Below, piece by piece: positions 49,983 to 58,626 of a stretch of 64,000 nt of DNA (positions are counted from its first letter, which is position 1; each line of letters begins with the position of its first letter). The translations under genes and the position numbers were made by a program. The notes under the pieces were generated by a model, which was given only the letters and a program-made list of their open reading frames with translations, made no database searches and was not told the origin of the DNA. Origin of the DNA: DASPJQ01 sp035299065 (GTDB lineage Bacteria > Bacteroidota > Bacteroidia > Flavobacteriales_D > UBA2798). The DNA is taken from contig DATGXI010000193.1 of assembly GCA_035299065.1 (NCBI GenBank), positions 1 through 64,000 of the forward strand. The letters are read 5' to 3'.

Positions 49983-51563
49983 TTACTTTCCGTATTTATC
50001 TGACAGTTCTTTACATGATTTATCAAGTACCGAGGTAATTTCATCGGTAAACTGGCCAGCTTTCAACTGGTTTAAGGTGTCTTTGTGTTTGTTCTCCAGG
50101 TATGAAAGGAATTCGGTTTCAAATTCTTTCACTTTGTTAACCGGAACTTTTGACAACAACCCTTTTGTACCACAATAAATGATGGCAATTTGTTGTTCAA
50201 CACGCAACGGTGAGTTTTCGCGTTGTTTCAAAATTTCCACGTTACGCGCACCTTTGTCAAGTACCGATTTGGTAGCCGCATCAAGGTCAGAACCGAATTT
50301 TGAAAACGCTTCAAGTTCCCTGTACTGTGCCTGGTCAAGTTTTAATGTACCAGCCACTTTTTTCATACTCTTGATTTGTGCATTACCACCTACGCGTGAT
50401 ACCGAAATACCTACGTTGATGGCAGGACGTACACCTGAGTTAAATAAGTTCGACTCAAGGAATATCTGTCCGTCAGTAATGGAAATTACGTTTGTTGGAA
50501 TATATGCTGAAACGTCACCTGCCTGTGTTTCGATGATTGGAAGAGCAGTAAGCGATCCGCCTCCTTTTACTTTTCCTTTCAATGATGCAGGAAGGTCATT
50601 CATTTGTGAAGCAATGGCATCGTTGGCAATTACTTTAGCGGCACGCTCAAGCAAGCGGCTGTGCAAGTAAAATACGTCACCAGGGTATGCCTCACGTCCC
50701 GGAGGCCTGCGCAACAACAAAGAAACTTCGCGGTAAGCAACTGCCTGTTTTGACAAGTCATCAAACACGATCAATGCCGGGCGGCCCGTATCGCGGAAGT
50801 ACTCACCAATGGCTGCACCTGCAAACGGAGCGTAAAATTGCATTGGAGCAGGGTCACTTGCATTTGCAGCAACAACTACCGTGTATGGCATAGCGCCACG
50901 ATCTTCCAATGTTTTAACAATACCTGCAACGGTTGAACCTTTTTGTCCAATAGCTACATATATACAAAATACAGGTTGACCTGCTTCGTAAAATTCTTTT
51001 TGATTGATAATGGTGTCAATGGCAACAGTTGTTTTTCCTGTTTGACGGTCACCAATAATCAACTCACGCTGGCCACGGCCAACAGGAATCATTGCGTCAA
51101 TGGCTTTGATACCTGACTGCAAAGGCTCAGTTACCGGCTGGCGATAAATTACACCCGGAGCTTTACGCTCAATTGGCATTTCAAACAATTCGCCTTTTAA
51201 AGGACCTTTACCATCAATTGGATTTCCAAGGGTGTCAACCACGCGGCCAAGCATTCCTTCACCAACATTGATTGAGGCAATTAAACCTGTACGTTTTGCG
51301 GTATCACCTTCTTTGATATCGGTTGAGGCACCCAACAATACAGCACCTACGTTATCTTCTTCAAGGTTCAACACGATTCCTTTTAAACCGTTTTCAAATT
51401 CAATCAACTCACCTGACTGAACATTGCTAAGGCCGTAGATACGTGCAATACCATCACCTACCTGTAATACGGTTCCTACTTCTTCTAATTCGGCTGCAGA
51501 TTTGAATCCGGCTAATTGCTCACGCAATATTGCCGATACTTCTGCTGGTTTTACTTCTGCCAT
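49983..51563 (-). CDS. atpA: ATP synthase subunit alpha
   Basis: 526 residues, complete. The subunit binds nucleotide non-catalytically and completes the catalytic sites of beta. The P-loop GDRQTGKT is at 171-178, DDLSKQAVAYREVSLLLRRPPGREAYPGD carries the Walker B region, and SVSRVGG the conserved Arg finger. All F1 alpha landmarks are in place. It lies between atpH (149 bases upstream) and atpG (12 bases downstream). The gap before it holds no gene. Confidence 0.98.
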   Translation of the reverse strand: MAEVKPAEVSAILREQLAGFKSAAELEEVGTVLQVGDGIARIYGLSNVQSGELIEFENGLKGIVLNLEEDNVGAVLLGASTDIKEGDTAKRTGLIASINVGEGMLGRVVDTLGNPIDGKGPLKGELFEMPIERKAPGVIYRQPVTEPLQSGIKAIDAMIPVGRGQRELIIGDRQTGKTTVAIDTIINQKEFYEAGQPVFCIYVAIGQKGSTVAGIVKTLEDRGAMPYTVVVAANASDPAPMQFYAPFAGAAIGEYFRDTGRPALIVFDDLSKQAVAYREVSLLLRRPPGREAYPGDVFYLHSRLLERAAKVIANDAIASQMNDLPASLKGKVKGGGSLTALPIIETQAGDVSAYIPTNVISITDGQIFLESNLFNSGVRPAINVGISVSRVGGNAQIKSMKKVAGTLKLDQAQYRELEAFSKFGSDLDAATKSVLDKGARNVEILKQRENSPLRVEQQIAIIYCGTKGLLSKVPVNKVKEFETEFLSYLENKHKDTLNQLKAGQFTDEITSVLDKSCKELSDKYGK

Positions 51564-51712
51564 TTTTATTTATTTATCGGTTAAAAAATTATTTTTTGTT
51601 TAAGTCTGCAGCGGCAATAAGCAGCAGCAGTCGGGTGTGGGTTTTGGGTGTGGTTCTAAAATCTTATTTATCTAATATCTTTTCTCAATACTCATATCTC
51701 TGTACTCACATC

Positions 51713-52270
51713 TTAAAAATCTGCTACGTACGGGTTCTTCGAAAAGTCTTTTCTCAAGTCATTTAATTTACGCGATATACTTCCGTCAAACTGTTTGTCG
51801 CCAATGCGCACCACAAGCCCACCAATAATTGACGGGTCAACAACTTCTTTCACCAATACCTCGCGGCCTGAATGTTTTTTCAATTGGGCAACAATGTTGG
51901 CTTTGATATCGGCTTTCAATGGAACAGCGCTAATGATTTCAGCAACATCAATGTTTTTATGCGCCTGGTATTGTTTTACAAAACTGTCAGATATTTCGTG
52001 CAGAATGTTTTCACGTTTGTGGCGTATAATCAATTCAACAAACTTATCTGTAATAGGGCTTAATTTTCCTTTGAAAATAGCCGTCATGATCGATTGTTTT
52101 TTATCGGCCTTTACAACCGGACTTTTCAATAAAACCTGTAATTCTTTTGTCTGGTCACAGGTATCATCAATCAACTTCATATCGGTATAGGCCTGTTCAA
52201 GCGAATTTTGCTCAATAGCCAATGCCATCAATGATTTTGCGTAACGTGATGCTGATTTAGCTCCCTTCAT
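51713..52270 (-). CDS. atpH: ATP synthase subunit delta
   Basis: 185 residues. It joins the top of F1 to the peripheral stalk. The N-terminal helical bundle (ASRYAKSLMALAIEQNSLEQAYTD) and the C-terminal VDPSIIGGLVVRIGDKQFDGSI motif identify it. It starts one base after the atpF stop, so the two are translationally coupled. Confidence 0.96.
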   Translation of the reverse strand: MKGAKSASRYAKSLMALAIEQNSLEQAYTDMKLIDDTCDQTKELQVLLKSPVVKADKKQSIMTAIFKGKLSPITDKFVELIIRHKRENILHEISDSFVKQYQAHKNIDVAEIISAVPLKADIKANIVAQLKKHSGREVLVKEVVDPSIIGGLVVRIGDKQFDGSISRKLNDLRKDFSKNPYVADF

Positions 52271-52271
52271 T

Positions 52272-52766
52272 TTAATTCAAATTGATTTCGTTCACTAAAT
52301 TGTTGATCACGGTGTTTTGTTTGTTTTCTGCTGAAAGTTCACTCTTCAGCATTTTTTCGGCAATCTCAATGGATAATGTAGCTACCTGGTTTTTCAATTC
52401 AGCAATAGCAGCTAATTTTTCGTTCTTAATGGTTTCGCGTGATGCAGCAATAATGCGGTCAGCTTCAGCCGTAGCTTTTGTTTTTGCTTCGCCCACTATG
52501 GCATCTTTCATGTCGCGTGCTTCCTTAAGGATTGCATCGCGTTCTTCGCGCGCCTGCTTCAATAATTTTTCATTTGAAGCCTGCAAAGCAGCCATTTCAT
52601 TTTTTGCATTTTCAGCAGCTTTTAACGCTTCTGCAATGCTGTCTTCCCTCTTTTTAAGTGTTTCAAGGATTGGTTTCCAAGCCATTTTTTTCAATAGAAA
52701 AAACACAACAAGAAAAGCCAGTGTTGTCCAAAAAATCAAACCTATGCCAGGTGTTATTAATCCCAT
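52272..52766 (-). CDS. atpF: ATP synthase subunit b
   Basis: 164 residues: one N-terminal membrane helix (GLIFWTTLAFLVVFFLLKKMAWKP) followed by a long charged coiled-coil (KKREDSIAEALKAAENAKNEMAALQ and onward) that forms the peripheral stalk. It is typical for a single b-type subunit. A strong hairpin separates it from atpE upstream (52867-52891). Confidence 0.97.
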   Translation of the reverse strand: MGLITPGIGLIFWTTLAFLVVFFLLKKMAWKPILETLKKREDSIAEALKAAENAKNEMAALQASNEKLLKQAREERDAILKEARDMKDAIVGEAKTKATAEADRIIAASRETIKNEKLAAIAELKNQVATLSIEIAEKMLKSELSAENKQNTVINNLVNEINLN

Positions 52767-52866
52767 GTGATATTTAAATTAATAGTTATCAGTTACTTGT
52801 TATTTGTAAGTGTGTGTTGTGTGTTTAATAAAATTTTTGTTCTCCTTTTTCACATTTGGTAAAAAC

Positions 52867-52891
52867 AAACCGGTACCAACCGTACCGGTTT
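52867..52891 (-). other. strong hairpin between atpE and atpF
   Basis: A perfect ten-base stem (AAACCGGTAC at 52867-52876 with GTACCGGTTT at 52882-52891) with a five-base loop, followed on the minus strand by GTTTTT. It looks like an intrinsic terminator within the operon. Partial termination or 3'-end protection here would raise atpB-atpE message relative to the genes for F1 and the stalk, in line with the many c subunits per complex. That effect is inference. Confidence 0.78.
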
Positions 52892-52905
52892 TGTTTTTTC
52901 TTGCA

Positions 52906-53151
52906 TTACTGCAATGCTACTAACAGGGCAACCACGATACCGAAGAATACCGCACCTTCAACAAGGGCAGCAGCAACGATCATGTTTGAGCGGATATCGC
53001 CAGCCATTTCTGGTTGACGTGCCATTGACTCAAGGGCAGAACCACCAATTTTACCGATACCAATACCGGCACCAATTGCAGCTACACCTGCGCCCAGAGC
53101 AGCCAATCCGTTTCCGGCTCCTGCTGCCAACAATACATTCATCATTTCCAT
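52906..53151 (-). CDS. atpE: ATP synthase subunit c
   Basis: 81 residues from the ATG giving MEMMNVLLAAGAG; a frame open to 53277 overlaps atpB and is rejected. Two membrane helices form the hairpin with the polar loop RQPEM at 45-49. The ion-binding carboxylate is Glu65 in ALVEGAVFFG. The residues after Glu65 (GAVFF) lack the Ser/Thr ligands of sodium-type rings, so proton coupling is likely. It lies 34 bases after atpB. Confidence 0.97.
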   Translation of the reverse strand: MEMMNVLLAAGAGNGLAALGAGVAAIGAGIGIGKIGGSALESMARQPEMAGDIRSNMIVAAALVEGAVFFGIVVALLVALQ

Positions 53152-53185
53152 TTTACTTTTTATTATAGGGTTAAACAAAACATTT

Positions 53186-54274
53186 TTAGTGGTGGGCTTC
53201 TTCAATGGCACTTCCAAAATAAAGGGCCGAGAGCAAGCAAAATACATACGCCTGAAGGAATGCCACCAGCAATTCAAGCAGGTTCATAAAAATTGAGAAT
53301 GCAACTGATACAACCGATACACCCGCAGCACCTGCAGCACCGTATTGTTGCTGGAAAATGAAAATAAGGCTCACAAATGCCAGTATAATAATGTGGCCGG
53401 CTGTAATGTTTGCAAACAAACGCAGGGTAAGTACAACGGGCTTGGCAATCAAACCAATGATTTCAATCGGAATAAGTAAAAGCCATAAAGCTTTTGGAAC
53501 ACCCGGAGGGGCCAGGATGTGCATCCAGAAAGCACCGTTGGCTTTGCTTACCATAATAATGAAGGTCATTAAAGCCAGTACCAGGGTTACGGCAATGTTA
53601 CCGGTAATGTTAAACCCGCCAATGAAGGGTATCAATCCCAAAAGATTGCAAAAGAAAATAAAGAAAAACACGGTTAACAGGTAAGGCATAAAGTACATGT
53701 ACCTGTGGCCAATTGCCGGCTTGGCAACCTCATCACGTATAAATATGATAACCGGTTCAAGAAGTGACTGGAAAATATTGCTTGGGGCTGCCACACCATT
53801 TTTTTGGTACGATTTGCCTATTTTTCTAAAAATCAACACTAAAAGTAAAAGACCAATAAATAAACCCACTACGTTTTTGGTTATGGAGAAATCAAGGCTT
53901 GGTACCCACTTGTCGCCATCAAGGTACATAATGGTTTCGGAACCACCCTCATGGCTAACCTGGTAAACGGTACCGCTGCCCGCTACGTAGGCCTTTGGGT
54001 GACCATGCTCGTCAAAAAGATTGCTTGACATGAACATATCCAGCCCGTTAGGACCAAACACAATGCATGGCAAGGGTAAGGTAGCGTGAAAGGTTTCTGT
54101 ATTGAAAAAATGAATGCTGTGCGCATCAGAAACGTGTTCAATGATCATTTCACCCGCTTTGAACTTTTCTTCTGTGTGACCTTTTTCATGACCTTCGTGG
54201 TGTTCTTCATTTGAAAACGCAAATGCCGGAACAAGTACCAGGGCAACAAAAAGTGTATATAATTTCTTAACCAT
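53186..54274 (-). CDS. atpB: ATP synthase subunit a
   Basis: 362 residues, longer than the E. coli subunit because of an N-terminal signal peptide (FVALVLVPAFAFS) and a His/Glu-rich extracytoplasmic region up to about 130, as is usual in Bacteroidota. The channel-forming C-terminal half has the essential Arg in LTLRLFANITAGHIIILAF and several membrane helices (PYLLTVFFFIFFCNLLGLIPF and others). It forms the proton path against the c ring. It is the first gene of the operon; TACTTTTG at 54304-54311 is a likely promoter element. Confidence 0.96.
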   Translation of the reverse strand: MVKKLYTLFVALVLVPAFAFSNEEHHEGHEKGHTEEKFKAGEMIIEHVSDAHSIHFFNTETFHATLPLPCIVFGPNGLDMFMSSNLFDEHGHPKAYVAGSGTVYQVSHEGGSETIMYLDGDKWVPSLDFSITKNVVGLFIGLLLLVLIFRKIGKSYQKNGVAAPSNIFQSLLEPVIIFIRDEVAKPAIGHRYMYFMPYLLTVFFFIFFCNLLGLIPFIGGFNITGNIAVTLVLALMTFIIMVSKANGAFWMHILAPPGVPKALWLLLIPIEIIGLIAKPVVLTLRLFANITAGHIIILAFVSLIFIFQQQYGAAGAAGVSVVSVAFSIFMNLLELLVAFLQAYVFCLLSALYFGSAIEEAHH

Positions 54275-54303
54275 AATTTGAAAAACAGCCTTAAAAACCG
54301 CTG

Positions 54304-54311
54304 CAAAAGTA
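54304..54311 (-). promoter_or_regulatory. promoter -7 element of the ATP synthase operon
   Basis: TACTTTTG on the minus strand matches TAnnTTTG and lies 29 bases before the atpB ATG. No clear TTG is present at the -33 position. The gap 54275-54503 separates divergent genes and contains nothing else recognised. Confidence 0.55.
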
Positions 54312-54503
54312 TAATATATTCGAAAAGTAAAAAACGAACGGCATCATTTATTCATAACTTGTTTTTAAGACCGACTAAATCACTGATTATCAATTATAAA
54401 AATCCATTTTAACCTGGTTCAGGCAATTAGCTTTTTTGGCCTTAGACCGGGGGCGATAAAAAGTAGGGTGTAAACGGGTTAAGCCGTTACATTTGTGTCT
54501 TCC

Positions 54504-54869
54504 ATGAAACGCGTTGCGGCCATATTGCTTTTACTTGCTTTTACAACACAATTGTTGTCAAAACTAAGCCTGATGACCTGGTACCAGTTCAATAAGCAAT
54601 ACATAGCCAAAACCTATTGTGTAAACAAGGCTAAACCACAAATGCACTGCAACGGCCAATGCCACCTGCAAAAGCAATTGAAAAAACAGGACGGGCAACC
54701 CGGCAAACCACAGGCACCCCATTTAAAGGACATACACGAAAGTTTTGTTTTTTTTGAAAATAACACCATTGAGAAATTTGTGACCAAACACAATTTCAAC
54801 ATTCAAACCAATTACTGTTTTTCCATAAACAGCTCCGTACAGGGCAATGTATTTCACCCGCCTTGTTAA
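54504..54869 (+). CDS. small Cys/His-rich secreted or membrane-anchored protein
   Basis: 121 residues from the ATG eight bases after a TACATTTG promoter element (54488-54495). One N-terminal hydrophobic segment (VAAILLLLAFTTQLLSKL) is followed by YQFNKQYIAKTYCVNKAKPQMHCNGQCHLQKQLKK. This motif, with its spaced Cys and His residues, defines a conserved uncharacterised Bacteroidota family. The Cys/His spacing suggests metal binding outside the cytoplasm. It is followed by the CDMCGC-type barrel protein and a lipoprotein, which may share the role. Confidence 0.78.
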   Translation: MKRVAAILLLLAFTTQLLSKLSLMTWYQFNKQYIAKTYCVNKAKPQMHCNGQCHLQKQLKKQDGQPGKPQAPHLKDIHESFVFFENNTIEKFVTKHNFNIQTNYCFSINSSVQGNVFHPPC

Positions 54870-54884
54870 TGCCGGTATTTATTT

Positions 54885-54937
54885 GCCACAGATTGCACTG
54901 ATGAACACAGATTAGAACGATTAAATTAATCTGTGGC
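54885..54937. repeat. inverted repeat with iterated CACAGATT motif
   Basis: GCCACAGATT (54885-54894) is perfectly complementary to AATCTGTGGC (54928-54937). The loop repeats the motif (CACTGATGA, CACAGATTA). It lies 15 bases after the Cys/His-rich gene and could form a hairpin, but no T tract follows. It resembles dispersed REP-like intergenic repeats. Confidence 0.68.
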
Positions 54938-55042
54938 CATCCATCTTCGTTTTCAGTGGTGAATTAACAATGGATATCCAAATTATTTTTTAATCACTAA
55001 AAGCGGGAGCATTGCGAATTCCGCTAAGAAAAAATTTTGTGT

Positions 55043-56068
55043 ATGAGCAAAACACTTAAGCATTTACTGCTTTGGTTGCTTATGGTTTTACCTGTGCAGT
55101 CAATGGCCTGCGATATGTGCGGCTGTTACATGGGCATTACACCATACGATAACCAAAGTTCCATACAAGTATTACATCGTTACCGGGCCTTTAACGGTTA
55201 CTATGGCATGAACCATGAACACGCGTGGTTTCCTGAGGTAAAATCGGCCCTGATTCCGGCAATTTCAACGCCTGCTAAACCAATTGCTGTTAACCAGGTA
55301 AGGCATGGCGGGCAGCAGCATGACGATGTGGAAGGAACAGCCTTTTCAAATACCGATTATGAAGTTTACCAGGTAAGTGAATTGCGTGGAAAATATTTTC
55401 TGTCGCAACGCCTGGAAATAAATGCGTTTATACCGGTTAACAATTTTCATTTTTACGAAAATGGGGTTGGCACCCATGTAACCGGTTTGGGCGATGTTAC
55501 CTGTTATGCGGCTTACCATGCCATCCGCAAAATTGAAGTGGAAGGCGTGCAGCACCGGCTCATTGGAGGAATGGGAGCCAAGTTGCCTACCGGAAATTTT
55601 GAAAAAACAAGCAATGGTGAACGCTTGCCTTTAAGTATGCAAAATGGCACGGGCAGCCTTGACTTTTTTTTCATGGCCAATTATATTCTGGGATGGAAAA
55701 AATTTGGCATGAGTATGACCTCATCGCTGAAACTTAACACATACAATTCGTACAACGAGCGTGCAGGGAATTCAACCACCCAGTACCTGAATGTTTTTTA
55801 CAAAATAAAAAAAGGAAACTGGTTTATTATTCCCACGGTACAAAACTATTACGAGTTTTCGGCCCAGGGCATTGGTCCCGACTTAATGTCCATGAATGTA
55901 TTGTATACAGGAGCAGGCCTTGATGTTTTTTACAAGAACATTGGCTTTACAACCTGTTTGCAGGCAAAAACATGGGAGCAACAAAGCGAGGGAAAAATAG
56001 CAGGCACATCACGACTGGCCATTGGGCTGACATTTAATTTTAATCAAACAAAGTATTTACTTAAATAA
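55043..56068 (+). CDS. outer membrane beta-barrel, CDMCGC-type transporter family
   Basis: 341 residues. A signal peptide ends at QSMA, and the mature N-terminus is Cys-rich (CDMCGCYMGITPYDNQSS), a hallmark of this Bacteroidota family. The remainder has the alternating strands of an outer-membrane barrel (LEINAFIPVNNFHFYENG, RLIGGMGAKLPTGNFEK, FFFMANYILGWKKFGMSMTSS) and a His-rich loop (RHGGQQHDD). Relatives are often found near metal-handling or peroxidase genes; transport of a metal or metal complex is possible but unproven. It probably forms an operon with the lipoprotein starting nine bases after it. Confidence 0.82.
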   Translation: MSKTLKHLLLWLLMVLPVQSMACDMCGCYMGITPYDNQSSIQVLHRYRAFNGYYGMNHEHAWFPEVKSALIPAISTPAKPIAVNQVRHGGQQHDDVEGTAFSNTDYEVYQVSELRGKYFLSQRLEINAFIPVNNFHFYENGVGTHVTGLGDVTCYAAYHAIRKIEVEGVQHRLIGGMGAKLPTGNFEKTSNGERLPLSMQNGTGSLDFFFMANYILGWKKFGMSMTSSLKLNTYNSYNERAGNSTTQYLNVFYKIKKGNWFIIPTVQNYYEFSAQGIGPDLMSMNVLYTGAGLDVFYKNIGFTTCLQAKTWEQQSEGKIAGTSRLAIGLTFNFNQTKYLLK

Positions 56069-56076
56069 CAACACAC

Positions 56077-56490
56077 ATGAAAAAAATCATAGTTTCAATT
56101 ATAGCATTTTCGTTTTTAATTGCATCGTGCGGAAAATATGAAGAGGGCCCGTCATTAAGCCTGCGATCTAAAAAAGCCCGTATAGCAGGTGAATGGAAAA
56201 TTGAAAGCGTTTACCAGGATGGAACCGACATTACAACTGAATACAACGCGATTGCTGGAAGCGATGCAACATTCCACATTGAAAAATCGGGAACATATCA
56301 CATACACTATACAGGTGGTGAGGATGAGGGTACCTGGGCGTTTAAAGATGGGAAGGAAGAGGTGACATTTACGTCAGGTGAAACCGGGTCGGAACCGGAG
56401 GATTACCACATTCTCAAACTGAAGAACACTGAAATGTGGCTGCAACACCACCACGGTGACGAAACGCTGGAGTTTCACTACAAACAATAA
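56077..56490 (+). CDS. lipocalin-like lipoprotein
   Basis: 137 residues with lipobox IASC (Cys18). The mature part shows the short strands of a lipocalin-like domain: RIAGEWKIESVYQDGTDIT, ATFHIEKSGTYHIHYTGGEDEGTWAFKDGKEEVTF and MWLQHHHGDETLEFHY. Several His residues near the C-terminus could bind metal. It is coupled to the barrel protein gene upstream and ends with a strong terminator. Confidence 0.8.
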   Translation: MKKIIVSIIAFSFLIASCGKYEEGPSLSLRSKKARIAGEWKIESVYQDGTDITTEYNAIAGSDATFHIEKSGTYHIHYTGGEDEGTWAFKDGKEEVTFTSGETGSEPEDYHILKLKNTEMWLQHHHGDETLEFHYKQ

Positions 56491-56498
56491 AAAACAGA

Positions 56499-56531
56499 AA
56501 GGCCCGTAAAACATGCGGGCCTTCTTTTTTT
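56499..56531 (+). terminator. intrinsic terminator
   Basis: AAGGCCCG (56499-56506) pairs with CGGGCCTT (56516-56523), followed by CTTTTTTT. It closes the three-gene run 54504-56490. Confidence 0.88.
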
Positions 56532-56702
56532 ATTTTGTTGAGTGGTTGCATAATTACACTGGGCCGTTTCGCTATTTCGTCATCTTCTTACAAAAAAAAC
56601 AGATTAGTTATCGTTAATACATTCATTGCCTAAAAAAACAAAAACAAATATTCTTTTTCATTGGCGCCCTCGTACAAAAGGTAGATTAAAATATTACGAG
56701 TC

Positions 56703-57245
56703 ATGAGAAAGTACATAGTTATAGCAGCAGCTCTCCTTGTTGCGGGATGCGAGAAAGAGAATATGAATGCCAGGCAAACAGCATTTACAACGTCACCGGT
56801 AATACGACTGCAAAGTCCAACCCAAAACCAGATTTTTAACAACAACGATGTTGTGGTGATTGATGGTGTTGCAAGGGACAATGATTTGGAAAGCGGGTTA
56901 TTTGAAATCAAGGATAAAATAACCGGCCAGGTGTATTTCAGGAAAAAAATCAGGTTTGACACACCTGGAATGGATAATTCTGAACCTATAAACGGCAACA
57001 ATGGCCGCTTTCACCTACTGGCGCCTATACATATACCGGCAGGTGCTGAAAAGCCGGTTACATTGGTAATTGAAGTATTGGATAAGATGCAACACAACAC
57101 TGTTTTGCGCGTTCCACTTCGTGTTAGGCCATTATTACAGCCAATAGAGGGCAATGTAACGTCAAGGGTTGATGCAAACCTTCCGCTTGAAGATGATGTT
57201 CAAACACGGGTTGAATCAGATTTTCCGGTTAACAGGGAAAAATAA
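56703..57245 (+). CDS. lipoprotein with DUF4625-like beta domain
   Basis: 180 residues. The signal ends in lipobox VAGC (Cys16). The mature part has IRLQSPTQNQIFNNNDVVVIDGVARDND and a final strand set, a pattern resembling DUF4625-type cell-surface domains; the match is by eye. The C-terminus is acidic and ends VNREK. Its last 17 bases overlap the 3' end of the convergent histidine kinase gene. Function unknown. Confidence 0.78.
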   Translation: MRKYIVIAAALLVAGCEKENMNARQTAFTTSPVIRLQSPTQNQIFNNNDVVVIDGVARDNDLESGLFEIKDKITGQVYFRKKIRFDTPGMDNSEPINGNNGRFHLLAPIHIPAGAEKPVTLVIEVLDKMQHNTVLRVPLRVRPLLQPIEGNVTSRVDANLPLEDDVQTRVESDFPVNREK

Positions 57246-58464
57246 GTTCATAGTGAGAGCCATTTTTTGAGGCATAGGAAATTTTTCCATCAATCTGTTC
57301 GGCAAGGCTTTCAATAAGGCTAAGCCCTAACGAATGCGTGGATGCTTTATTTTCACTGTAATTAAAACCGGGACCGTTGTCGCTTATGCGTAAATGAATG
57401 TCCCGGTCTTTTTTTAATTCAATGGTAATTTGCGCGTTTCCGTTATAGTTTTTAAAAGCGTGTTTTACACTGTTGGTTATAATTTCATTCACAATAAGCC
57501 CCAGCGGTATGGCCCGTGAAATATCCATTTCACATGGCTCAAGCGATTCGGTTAATTTGATGACATCTTTTAAAGGTGAGGCAAAAAGCAAATCGCGCGT
57601 CAATTCAATCAGGTAATTGTCAAACTGGATTTTGTTAAAATTCTCACCCTTGTACAATTTTTGGTGGACCAATGACATACTTAGTACCCGGTTGCGGGCA
57701 TCGTTCAGCAATTGGCGTGACTCAGCCTGTGTGGCATTGTTTATTTGCAGGTTTAGCAGCGATGAAATGACGGTGAGGTTGTTTTTTACGCGGTGGTGTA
57801 TTTCTTTTAACAACACCTCTTTTTCATGCAGCGAAACACTGAGTTTTTCCTGGTTTGATTTTTCTTTAGCGAGTGATTCTATCAACTCAAGATTTTGTTT
57901 ATTGATGAGGTTAATAAACATAATGACCAGCAGCATACTTAATACAATGCCAAACGCCAGGTTGTACACAAAAAGCGTTTCATTGCTTACGCTCTCAATG
58001 GAATGGTTTTTCAGCATAGGGAAGTCCAGGAACAAGGAAGCCGAAATGAAAAGCGCAGAAATAATAAAGTAAGAAATTGTTTTGGAAAACCCTGCGGTTG
58101 GATTGTGTAACAGGGCTACGCAAACGATGAGTGGAAAATAAAACAGGTAGGGTGCCGCAGAAACATCGTAATACTCATTCATAAAAAAGATGGCAACATT
58201 CACCGAAACAAGAAAGGTATAAATAGCACCCGTATAAAATTGTTTTGCGTTTAGCAATATGGTTACAACCGAAAAAAGGAATAAAAAACTTACGGTAAAA
58301 AAAGGATAATTTTTGCCAAGGAATAATACATTGGTTAAACCAATAAGCAGCCCCAGCATGGTGATGAGTGAAAACAAATTTACAAAGCGCGTGGTTCGTT
58401 TGCGATAGGGATCGGTATGGGTGAATACACCCGCGTTAACGAAGTAGTTTGTAAAGTTTCGCAA
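57229..58464 (-). CDS. membrane histidine kinase, HisKA_2 type
   Basis: 411 residues from a TTG start (no ATG or GTG in frame upstream before a stop). Six membrane helices occupy about 25-190, followed by a short coiled-coil and a HisKA_2 domain with the phospho-accepting His in LLKEIHHRVKNNLTVISSLLNLQ near 216-235. The HATPase part has IPLGLIVNEIITNSVKHAFKN, RISDNGPGF and SLGLSLIESLAEQ. It lacks a response regulator neighbour, so its partner is elsewhere. The signal is likely sensed by the membrane part. TATACTTG just upstream (58482-58489) is a weak promoter candidate. Confidence 0.9.
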   Translation of the reverse strand: MRNFTNYFVNAGVFTHTDPYRKRTTRFVNLFSLITMLGLLIGLTNVLFLGKNYPFFTVSFLFLFSVVTILLNAKQFYTGAIYTFLVSVNVAIFFMNEYYDVSAAPYLFYFPLIVCVALLHNPTAGFSKTISYFIISALFISASLFLDFPMLKNHSIESVSNETLFVYNLAFGIVLSMLLVIMFINLINKQNLELIESLAKEKSNQEKLSVSLHEKEVLLKEIHHRVKNNLTVISSLLNLQINNATQAESRQLLNDARNRVLSMSLVHQKLYKGENFNKIQFDNYLIELTRDLLFASPLKDVIKLTESLEPCEMDISRAIPLGLIVNEIITNSVKHAFKNYNGNAQITIELKKDRDIHLRISDNGPGFNYSENKASTHSLGLSLIESLAEQIDGKISYASKNGSHYELIFPC

Positions 58465-58626
58465 AGGTTCCAGCTTGGCGGTACAAGTATACTAAAAAAA
58501 AGCCTTGAATTTTAGATGGTGTCCGGCTAAATCGTTGTGGGAATAAATTGCGTAAGTTGGTAAGGCGTTATAAGTTGAGGTGTAAACACTTAAGTGCTCA
58601 CTACGTTAGTTTTTTAACCGTATTTT

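Noticed and set aside
50179..50670. 163-residue plus-strand frame inside atpA (and a similar 162-residue frame inside atpF)
   Set aside because: They lie antisense to certain ATP synthase genes and their compositions are those of shadow frames.
53152..53277. Long N-terminal extension of subunit c
   Set aside because: It overlaps the 3' end of atpB in another frame and has no counterpart in the family.
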